NCBI GenBank assembly: GCA_009760855.2
Contig: WPIO01000032.1
Location: 3,479,001 to 3,543,000, forward strand
Reading direction: 5' to 3'
DNA from: Cristatella mucedo
Taxonomy: Eukaryota; Bryozoa; Phylactolaemata; Cristatellidae
DNA length: 64,000 nucleotides
Below the pieces are notes generated by a model that worked only from the letters and a program-made list of their open reading frames with translations, searched no databases and had not been told where the DNA came from. Each line of letters opens with the position of its first letter. Position 1 is the first letter of the stretch. The position numbers were made by a program, and so were the translations under genes. This document shows, piece by piece, positions 56,401 through 64,000 of this stretch.

Positions 56401-59400
56401 AATGAAGACTCGATTGGTATTTCCGTTGTCGTCAATTGCAGTAATCATTGGTGCTCATAACGCCGTTTCACTTTTGTTCCTCATAACGTCAATTCTGGTC
56501 ATCGATAGCTTTGTTGAAGGGCATCTGTGTGATCGATCGTTTTCTAGCTTTAGTCTTTTAGTATAAGACCACAGCAGTCATAGTGCCGGAACTTAATTAC
56601 CCATTAAACTGTCTGTCGTGAGCTTCGAAGTTGCCACATCACTTCACGCTGACCTGCACTGGCTCCCGGTTAGCAGTGCATCGACTTCAAGATTCTGTCA
56701 CTCACTTTTAGGTCCCTTAATTCTTTGGTGCCAGACTCCTTATCAGATAATAACCATAACAGTAATCATAATAACAATAATACATATTGATATAATATAT
56801 AATAATAGTTTTAATATAATAATAATAAATAATAAATTGATATAATAATAGCAATAATACATTTGATATCAGGAAACACAATCTCTTACTAGGCACTTTA
56901 CATATGCTGCAAAGGAAGCACGATCGAATAGTTAGTGGTAGCACGCTCAATGACAACAAGCATAGCATGGTTAGGGATGACATGCACATGGTTAGCATGC
57001 AAATAGGGTTAGTGGCAGCGTGCACAGTGTCGTCATCCGTAAGCACGAAAAGGACGAATCTCGTGGACCCACTAAATGCTGTGATAGATATATGCATTTC
57101 TAATTTCTTTTTAATGTAGTCAAGTCAGTGGATGTCGTGCCACCAGTCAGAAATGAGTTCCAGGCTTTGGGAGCATACGAACTATGGGTACGGTCTCCAA
57201 AGGATTTGAGGTTCATACGAGGTATAGGTTAACGATTAGATTCCGAAAAGTTAGTGGTACGATGTTTAGCCTGGTGGGGAGTAAATCTGATAGCTAAGCT
57301 GGAGCCAAAGAATGAAGACACCTAAAAGTGGGTGACAGAACCTTGACGTCAATGGGAGCTAGTGAAATCGAGACAGGTTGTCAGAAATACATGGGCCAAT
57401 TTAGATGTGCTATCCCTATCTAAAAAAGGCCTACTTTTAGCAATGTTATGTAGCTGAAAGTGGTCAGACTTGACTGTGGAGCTGACGTGGTCGTCTAATG
57501 AGAGGTCACTTTAGAATTTGACGCCTAGATGTCGTGCAGATTCAACAGGAGATATGCAGGCAGACCCGATTTTGAATGTTTTACCTTTCCAGTTTCTGAA
57601 TCACACTTGGTTTGCCCATAACTAGTGAATAAGTTGGTTTTATCATCATCTAATTTAAGAACGTTTGCTGTCATCCATGTCATCAATACATTCAGCTAGG
57701 GAGTTGGGAGAATTAAGACATGCTCGAGGGCTGGGATGGATCAAAGCAAAGGTACAACTGAGTGTTGCCTGCATTGAATTCAAAGCCTAGGTTGTGCATG
57801 GCAATCATATGGGCAAGAGGGAGAGTATAAAATCTGAAAAGAACGGGACCGTGCACATAGCCCTGACGTACCTCGTACTTCAATGGCTCCCGGATGATCT
57901 ATGTCCATTTACATCAATACTCTGGAGTCTCTCATTGAGATAGGACCTGAACCGTTGCAGTGCAGTGCCAGTGAGGCCCAGGTGAGATGAGATATGCTCG
58001 AAAAGCACTTGGTGATCGATAGTATCAAAAGCTGCCGAATGATCGAGCAAAACAAGCTGAGAGACTCTACCTAAGTCTGCATTCCTAAGTAGGTCGTTAT
58101 ACACCCAAAGCAAAGCTTTTGATTAGTGATTAGCTCTAAAACCAGACTGGAACTTACGAGTAAGTCTTGAAGTTTCAGTATACGAGTTCAGCTGCTCTGC
58201 CACGACTTGTTCCAGTGTTTTTGATAGGAAAGAGACAAGGGGGTGGGTGGAAATTGCTGAAGTTCTCTTAGTCTAGTGTTGCTTTCTTGAGAGGTGGTTT
58301 GACTACAGCCTTTTTAAAGATGCTACGACATGACGTGATGCTAATGACGTATTTATGATGTTATTTATGCATGGCAGCAGCAGATCGATGCATCGTTGAG
58401 GCAGGGCAGTGGGAATAGGGACTAGAGGGCTAGTTGTCTTCTTTGATTGGGATCTATGAGCTTCAGAACGAGGTCACTAGTGGCCTCTTTGAACGTAGAC
58501 ATTGAGGGGCTGCATGGAATTGAAGGACATGATTCCAGGGTGATTGCTGCCACTCTAGGGATGTACTCCCTGATTTTTGTCAATCTTGTTGACAAAGAAG
58601 TTAGAGAAACGATCGGCTAGATCAGCGGTTCTCAACCTGTGGGTCGCGACCCCTTTGCAGGGATCGCCTAAGACCATCGGAAAACATGCATTTCCACATT
58701 TTGCACACAATTTTATATTTAGGGGTTGCCACAACATGAACTGTATTAAAGGTTGAGCATTAGGAAGGTTGAGAACCACTGAACTAAATCATCACAAGGA
58801 TCACTGGGTAAGGAGCTAACCTGGGAGCAGTTAAGGAGACGTTTGATCGTAGATGTCAGCATATTTTGATTGTGCATCTCTGTATCAACACTGTTTTTAA
58901 ATGAGCTAGACTTCGCCTTTGCTATGATCGATTGGTACTATCTACAGTAGTCCTCGTATGTCTGTTGATGGACAATGAGTCCTGATCTTTTGTATGATTT
59001 TTCAACCTTGTGCTTAGTAGACCTAGCTATGTCTGCGGTAAACCATAGGCCATTTGGGCAAGAGCACACAGTGCACTTAGTCAGAGGTATAAACTCATTG
59101 AGTATGGCAGTTAGTGTCGTGCTGTAACAATTTACCAATGATGACAGGTCAGAAGGGGGATTGAGAAGCAGAGGCAAAGCAGATATTCTCGCACGGACAG
59201 CATCGATGTCAAGGGTCTTGAGGTTTTGCGATTCACAGGTGATTTTAGATTAGGATGAGATCACACAATGTAGACTGAACGAGATCTGCTTGTGGTCAGA
59301 TAAGCAGAATTTGGTAGTAGTTGGTGATGAAAGCATGCAGTTGCATGAGAAAATTTGGTCGAGTGGGTGACCCTTGTTAGTAGTGCGGTAAACATGTGCC

Positions 59401-61931
59401 ACAAAAGACACTGAGTTAGTCAGTGCACGAAATTTTGTGCTGAAGACATCAGATAAGTTATCAAAATGAATTTTGAAATCACCCATAACGAGGAAGGATC
59501 GATTTCTTGCACACAAAATTGAAATGAGATCAGAGAAATATGAGATAAAGGAGGACTTAGTATCTGTGGGCGATTGACTACTGCCACAATCGGTAGCTTG
59601 TTCTCGAGTGAACTCAAAACAGCAGATTCGAAAGACTGCTTCGAGGGGGACTTTGAACTGCTTCAAATTGAAGGTCGAGTATGTAACAATAGTGACTCCC
59701 TCCAGTTTTGATTGATCTAGGGGTGTGAAAGAAGGAGAAGCATGTCGGGTGCATCGTTAGTGATCGAACAGTTTACCGACTTTGGCCAAATTTCGGTTAA
59801 GGCAGGCAGGTTGAGGCCTTTTTCTTAAATAAGGTCTAATAGTGGTTTATTGCACATTGAACGAGGATTCCAAAGTCACACGCTAAGCTGGGCCGCTGGG
59901 GTTATAGCTGGCCTGATGATCACTAGGTTAGAGCAATTCACAGCAACACTTGAGGGAGAACGAGTTGAGCGGTTCGAGACAAAACTAGGAATACCTAACG
60001 AGGAGGTACGCAACTCGCAGTTCCCGCCAAACGAGTGGATTCTCAGCTCCCGGCCCCACTTCGGCTCCAATGTACGTTTCTTTTGTTAAGGTATAATTCA
60101 CGGATCTTAGCAGCAGCAATAATATCTAGGAATGCATTTAAACTGCGATAACGAAGCGATAGTAGGTATGCACATCATAACTAATATGCAGGTTACTAGC
60201 CGCCGGTATATCTAACAGTGATGCAGACATAGCAGCCTGAAGCGGTAAGTGTTTAGACGTCCATGGGCACGTAATTTCTTACCCACTACTCTTCCACCAG
60301 GCTAAGCATCATTACACCTACTTTTCTAAATCTAATCGTTTAGCTATACCTCGTACGAACCCCTAATCCTTTGAAGACCGTGCCTTCAGTTCCTATGCTC
60401 CCAGGGCCTGGAACTCACTTCTGTCTGGCGTCACGACATTCCCTGGCTTTCCCTGACATTAAAAAAAATGCTAGCTGATTTAACAGCCTCTTTTTCTATA
60501 GCGTCGAAAGAGCCTTTACGGCTATCACCACCGCTTGCAGTGGCGATAAAGGATCGCCCACCGCAGGATTCAAACCCACGACCTCAAGGCCGAGGTCGTG
60601 AAAAGCAACCACCTTACCTAGTGAGCCACGTCTCACCATCCCTACCGACATCTAAAATGAAGCTAAAATCACGTCAATTTATCGCAGCATTTACTGAGTC
60701 CGTGTGATTCATCCCTCCTGTGGTTATGTGTGCTAACACTGCATTCTGCCACTAACCATATTTGCATACTTACCCTGTTCATGTCACCTCTAACCACGTT
60801 GTGCCTGTTGACATTGAGCATGCTACCACTAACCATTGGACCATGGTTTTTTGCATCATATGTAAAGTGCCTAGAAAGAGATTAAGTTCTCAGAGGGTGC
60901 TAAATAAAAGTATTATTATTATTAACAAATCTGTATTTACTCTTTCCATCGTGCACCTGGCTTCAGTTCATAAGGCTTCAGCCAGATTTTTGGTGAGCTC
61001 ACTGACTAAAATAAACCATTATTACTAATACTACCCGATGGCAATATAGCCCCTATTTGCTTTATATGCTGTTGCCTTATCTTTTCTTTCTTTTTGTCAC
61101 CTGTTGCTCCGACCCCAGAACTTCAGATTGTGCCTGTAAAGGTCACCTCATTTTTGACAGCCGTGTGAATATTTTTCTGAGCAGTTGTTGCGATCGATAA
61201 TTGGCATGGTGTAAGCAGGTACTCTGCCCATCACATACTGCCGCTAGACCCAAGCTGGTTTTATTACCATTCAAAAATATTACTTGAGTAGGTGTGCTCG
61301 AGTAATATTTTTATAGAGAGTATGCCTGACTCTGCTGAGAACTACGTTTTATATCACTTCCAACCAATCTGCACTGCCCCTCTTTAAGCAGCATATCGGC
61401 TTCAGCTGCACTCACATTTGTATACCTGCATTGCCTTGCCTTGGCGTACATATATTAAATACTTCCTAACTGGCCTCCCGCCGCACCAGCTGATCGTCTG
61501 ACTCTGGTGGTTTGGTTGCACCTCTAACCAACTTCAAAATTTCTTGGAAACTGTGCCTTGAATTACTATGCTCCCTAAGCCTGGAACTCACTTTCCGACC
61601 GACATGTCATCGGATTTGAAGAAATTATGAAAGAAGCTAAAAACCTACCCGTTCCTCAAAGCCTTTGCTATGTTTGAGTGCATTGTCCTTTTCCATTGCC
61701 TTCTGAAACTGTGCATGTTATGACCAACCGATTGACATGCTTATTTCTTTGGCATAGTCCCACCGATTGACATGCTTATTTTTTAGTATATGTGAAGTGT
61801 TTAGAAAGACATTTTCTCTGCTTGGGGTGTTTTGCAATGTTTTTGTCACCTAATGTGCAATGAATGATAGTCAGCTATGAGTCTGAACTCATGATTAGGG
61901 TTATCAGGTGCCAGCGCAGCCCACACACGCA

Positions 61932-62008
<77 letters not shown>

Positions 62009-62488
62009 ATGTACTTTTAGGCCAAGACCCAGAAGTTAAAGCCACGGTATTAATCTCAGACGAATAGTCGGGCTTACCATCTCTGCATGTGCTGCTGCTC
62101 GTGTGCGTTTGTACAAGCAAGCGTGCTCGTTTGTGTACTTACATCTGTCTGCCGAATTGGTCTGATCGTATCCATTGGTTGCATATCTACTGCGCAGGTG
62201 AACTCATTCCTGCAGATGCTTCAGGCCGACCTAGAGCGTGGGGGCGTGGAAGGTCGCCTGGACTCGATCGCCGGCCAGTGCATGTATTTCGGCCTGTCGT
62301 TCAGCCGCGTGGGCTGTGACTTCCGAGGCCTGCTCGTTCCAATCCTCAGTGGGGCTTCGAGCAGGGCATTTAAGTGTGCTGTAATCGCTGCAGCCACCGG
62401 CTTTGAGGAGGCCATGCAGTCGTTTGTGTTGCTCAGCCTGCCAACCACCATGCCGAGTCTGTATCAGTCCTGCACTAGCAGCCCCGAG
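48259..62488 (+). CDS. COG8: Conserved oligomeric Golgi complex subunit 8 (partial, 3' exons outside window)
   Basis: COG8 (Dor1 family) belongs to lobe B of the COG tether, which captures vesicles recycling Golgi enzymes at the cytosolic face of the Golgi. Nine exons were found: 48259-48319, 50728-50799, 51360-51484, 52789-52886, 54866-55037, 55403-55564, 55807-55858, 56148-56317 and 62198-62488. All have GT/AG borders and compatible phases, 401 codons in total; human COG8 has about 612. The start [16 protein letters not shown] has G at -3 and +4. Landmarks are [104 protein letters not shown] and [14 protein letters not shown]. The remaining third of the protein must lie beyond 64000. The introns hold many LINEs and SINEs; the last complete one is 5.9 kb. 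Confidence 0.97.
49340..49488. repeat. Imperfect (GCT)n-type triplet repeat
   Basis: Dominated by GCT, TCT and GTT triplets for about 150 bp, which gives alanine-rich frames on the minus strand. Low complexity rather than a gene. Confidence 0.85.
50281..50321. repeat. Direct repeat, 22-bp period
   Basis: ATGATACCTATCTGATA occurs at 50281-50297 and 50303-50319. The core CTATCTGATA also forms the arms of the inverted repeat at 53003-53039 in COG8 intron 4. Confidence 0.8.
50980..51160 (+). mobile_element. tRNA-derived SINE-1, nearly complete
   Basis: A-box region TGGCACACTAGGTAAGGCGG, B box GGGTTCGAATCCTG, then a body with GCGATCCTTTATAGC, GTGATAGCCATAAAGGCTC and an end AATCAGCTAGTATTTTTTTG. 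The same order is seen at 55885-56035 and, reversed, at 60472-60650. It sits in COG8 intron 2. Confidence 0.85.
51702..51721. repeat. Short (GA)n run
   Basis: About ten GA units in COG8 intron 3. Confidence 0.9.
51722..52788 (+). other. COG8 intron 3, no recognised element
   Basis: Unique-looking sequence up to the acceptor GTTCCAG at 52782-52788. No exon or repeat of the window was recognised. Confidence 0.5.
53003..53039. repeat. Perfect inverted repeat, 15-bp arms
   Basis: CAGCTATCTGATAGC (53003-53017) and GCTATCAGATAGCTG (53025-53039) are exact reverse complements separated by seven bases. It lies 117 bp after the exon 4 donor of COG8 and could fold as a hairpin in the transcript. Confidence 0.9.
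53146..53401. repeat. CT/CTGT-rich pyrimidine tract
   Basis: About 255 bp of CT, CTGT and CCCT repeats in the sense strand of COG8 intron 4. The arginine/glutamate-rich minus-strand frames and leucine/serine-rich plus frames over it are artefacts. Confidence 0.95.
53402..54131 (+). other. COG8 intron 4, middle part
   Basis: Open in several short frames, none recognisable. Nothing else noted. Confidence 0.45.
54132..54664 (+). mobile_element. L2-A LINE 3' end
   Basis: [20 protein letters not shown] and the rest of the ORF2 C-terminus, the 3' UTR, the hairpin-like AAAGAGATTGAGTTCTCCGA and an ATT-rich tail. Sense insertion in COG8 intron 4, about 200 bp before exon 5. Confidence 0.93.
55885..56035 (+). 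mobile_element. tRNA-derived SINE-1
   Basis: B box GGGTTCGAGTCCTG, body GGCGATAGCCTTAAGGCTC and end AAACCAGCTGACATTTTTCTG match the SINE-1 copy at 50980 in order. It lies in COG8 intron 7, between two exons only 290 bp apart. Confidence 0.8.
56618..56755 (+). mobile_element. L2-A ORF2 fragment
   Basis: GTTGCCACATCACTTCACGC, GACCTGCACTGGCTCCCGGT and CTCACTTTTAGGTCCCTTAA are L2-A ORF2 sequence in sense. It directly abuts the 3' end of the antisense copy that follows. Confidence 0.75.
56755..60105 (-). mobile_element. Near full-length L2-A LINE, decayed
   Basis: On the minus strand, the endonuclease begins at about 59870 with a worn [16 protein letters not shown] (the WNxRS start of APE-type domains) and [12 protein letters not shown]. 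It continues with [27 protein letters not shown] and [11 protein letters not shown]. The reverse transcriptase follows with [20 protein letters not shown] at 58050. The catalytic box reads FNAGNTQLY, so both aspartates are lost. The 3' UTR and hairpin-like end reach an AAT-rich tail at 56755-56850. About 200 bp upstream of the endonuclease (59876-60105) may be 5' UTR. A SPIN-like element interrupts it at 58623-58781. Confidence 0.88.
58623..58781 (+). mobile_element. SPIN-like non-autonomous hAT element, copy 2
   Basis: Inverted ends CAGCGGTTCTCAACCT and AGGTTGAGAACCACTG (15 of 16 complementary) enclose 127 bp with GTGGGTCGCGACCCCTTT, ATCGCCTAAGACCATCGG and GGGGTTGCCACAACATGA. It shares CATTTCCACATTTTGCACAC with copy 1 and lacks about 17 bp that copy 1 has. 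The flanks GGCTAGAT and AACTAAAT are an 8-bp target duplication (5 of 8). The intact L2-A at 21574-21581 has the single uninterrupted GGCTAGAT. Confidence 0.93.
60288..60918 (+). mobile_element. L2-A LINE 3' end, split by a SINE
   Basis: The ORF2 C-terminus (CCTCGTACGAACCCCTAATC, TGCTCCCAGGGCCTGGAACT) is followed by a SINE at 60472-60650. The L2-A 3' UTR then resumes (GCAGCATTTACTGAGTCCGT) and runs to the hairpin-like end and an ATT tail at 60918. Confidence 0.85.
60472..60650 (-). mobile_element. tRNA-derived SINE-1, complete, nested in L2-A
   Basis: Minus-strand reading gives TGGCTCACTAGGTAAGGTGG (A-box region), GGGTTTGAATCCTG (B box), GGCGATCCTTTATCGCC, GTGATAGCCGTAAAGGCTC and AATCAGCTAGCATTTTTTTT. 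It is the most complete copy of the family and defines its T-rich 3' end. Confidence 0.88.
61500..61845 (+). mobile_element. L2-like LINE 3' fragment
   Basis: CACCTCTAACCAACTTCAAA, CTCCCTAAGCCTGGAACTCA and a worn hairpin-like end (AGAAAGACATTTTCTCTG). It shares details with the fragment at 3640-3945 rather than with young L2-A copies. ATTGACATGCTTATTT is duplicated inside it at 61730 and 61774. Confidence 0.6.
61937..62004. repeat. Compound (AT)n(GA)n microsatellite
   Basis: About 38 bp of AT repeats passing into about 30 bp of GA repeats, 190 bp before COG8 exon 9. Confidence 0.97.
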
Positions 62489-63204
62489 GTGAGGACTCTG
62501 CGCTGCTGCTGCATGTGTCCGGGCTAGCTCTGCACCGACTTCCGGTTTAGGTGTCTGTAATATCTATGCTGTGCTGTCTGTTCATGTGCCGTGGGAGCTT
62601 TCTCCAAATTCTGCTTGTCTTCTGTCAAATAGCAGCAGCTTGGACGTCTTTGCACGCATTGTTTGCCGGTTTTCTGAGGTGAATCTTTTTCCTCTCTCTC
62701 TAGAATTGTGGCTTAGGTAGTCGGCAGCACCGTTAAGTAGATGGGTGGCATGGGTTTTCGGCACGGTTGTGTCGATCCCTGGTGTTTCGGCCACCATGCA
62801 GATATGTCGGTCGGCCACAGAGATCTGTTTACGATGGTTATCAGCACGTGGAACGTTCTTTGCTTTTCTGTTTTCTGCCTAAAATTGAATGCTACAATTG
62901 CCAGTCAAAATAAAAGTAATTCCAATCGCTCTGATTAAAGAAGTTATGCATAATCGGTAGGCAATGATGTTGTAAAATGGAGGTTTGCCTAAGCTGGTGG
63001 GTCACATATTCTGCTAGCAACTTCTTAATCGTTTGTGGTTCGAAGAGGTACCTGTATGTGCACGAAGGTGTCAGCCCAACAGGCACAGCTATTTAAGCCC
63101 ACTATTCTGGTAATTTGTCAGAAATTGTTATGGTAAAAAAAAAAGAGATCATGCCGATTAATGGAGTTTGGCTTGGTCTGCTGGTAATATTGAAACAGAG
63201 CAGT
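62489..63204 (+). other. COG8 intron 9 (start)
   Basis: Begins with the donor GTGAGG after exon 9. No exon or known element seen before the LINE at 63205. Confidence 0.5.
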
Positions 63205-64000
63205 ATCACTCCACTTACAACAAGCTTCACACACTCGATCAAACAAACATCCTACAAATGTAAGGTATCATCCTCTATTATTACTAAATTCTGCTCATCT
63301 GATCACATACGGATTTCATCCAGTCTACAGGGTGTGGCCTTCTCCACTTCCAAAATCATTTATGAATCGCTTGACCTCAAGACCCTTGACATCGATGCTG
63401 TTCGAGCAAAAATATCTTCGTCCCTGTTGCTTAATTCCGCTGCCGACCTGTCATCATTGGTAGAATGCTACAACACGAAACTTGCTGACGCTTAACTAGT
63501 TAACTTACCCCTATGACTAAGCGCACTGTGAGCCCTCGCTCAGATGGCCTTTGGTTTACTGCAAAAATTAAACTAGCTAGATCTACTATTCGAAAGCTTG
63601 AGAAAGCATACACAGGATCAAGACTGACTGTCCATCGTCAGGCATACATAGACTACTGTAGATCATACTAATTGATCTTAGCAAAGGCCATGTCTACCTT
63701 CTATAAAAACGTTGTTGATTGACAGACACACCATCTAAAAATGCTGATGTCCACGATCAGCCATTTCCTTAACCGCTCCCAGATTAGCTCTTTACCTAGG
63801 GATCCTTATAATGATCTAACTGATTGCTTCTGTAACCTCTTTGTCAGCAAAATAGACAAGATCAGATAGTCCATCCCTAACGTAACAGCATATCCACTGG
63901 ACTACTGTCCCCCAATAACAACCACACAGTTCTCATCTCCCTCAATTCCATGCAGCACCTTAATGTTCACCTTAAAATTCAAGGTGGCCACAGATTGATC
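63205..64000 (+). mobile_element. L2-A LINE, runs off the window
   Basis: Sense copy starting in the endonuclease end (SSIITKFCSSDHIRISSSLQ, the SDH box), then [19 protein letters not shown] and SSLVECYNTKLADA, equal to 22200-21890 of the L2-A copy on the other strand. Stops at 63494 and later break the frame. The reverse transcriptase would lie beyond 64000. Confidence 0.88.

Larger units (their letters stand above)
56318..62197 (+). other. COG8 intron 8, filled with nested transposons
   Basis: At 5.9 kb this is the longest complete intron of the gene. It contains a near full-length antisense L2-A with a SPIN-like element inside it, a sense L2-A with a SINE-1 inside it, further L2 pieces and a microsatellite. 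About 500 bp at 60919-61499 and 300 bp at 56318-56617 show nothing recognisable. Confidence 0.7.

Overview
The window is nuclear DNA of a multicellular animal. It has short exons with GT/AG introns, no bacterial gene packing, and a dense load of LINEs, tRNA-derived SINEs, hAT DNA transposons and microsatellites. The two genes I can compare best (CK2 beta, COG8) are close to human at protein level but differ at scattered sites. An invertebrate, perhaps an arthropod, seems most likely. That is an inference, and the sequence alone does not name the species.

Three conserved genes lie on the + strand. At 1206-2450 are the last four coding exons of CSNK2B, the regulatory beta subunit of protein kinase CK2; its first exons lie upstream of the window. 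At 24883-34535 is a TMEM26-like multi-pass membrane protein gene, with six exons found and a tiny first exon not found. At 48259-62488 are the start codon and first nine coding exons of COG8, a subunit of the conserved oligomeric Golgi complex; its last exons lie beyond the window. They are separate housekeeping or membrane genes and nothing suggests that they work together.

Nearly everything else is mobile or repetitive. A LINE family of the L2 type (called L2-A here) has a hairpin-like 3' end and an (ATT)n tail. It occurs about twenty times, including a nearly full-length decayed copy (56755-60105) and a 2.8 kb copy with a readable reverse transcriptase (19625-22430). A second family (L2-B) ends in (TACATT)n. 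A third (L2-C) survives as reverse-transcriptase fragments. There is one fragment of a LINE with a restriction-like endonuclease, one Ty3/gypsy integrase end and one decayed hAT transposase. Two SINE families are present. One has its own body and a T-rich end. The other ends in a copy of the L2-A tail, which suggests it borrowed the L2-A machinery.

The most notable items are: (1) two short hAT elements of the SPIN ('space invader') type, one of which sits inside an L2-A copy whose paralogue in this same window shows the empty site; (2) a degenerate satellite-like array with a monomer of about 175 bp at 42300-47960, partly inverted, split by two LINE insertions, and ending just upstream of the COG8 start; (3) a 287-bp hAT-type MITE with a near-perfect 8-bp target duplication; (4) a composite element, seen twice, that joins a shared leader of about 125 bp to the L2-B 3' end.
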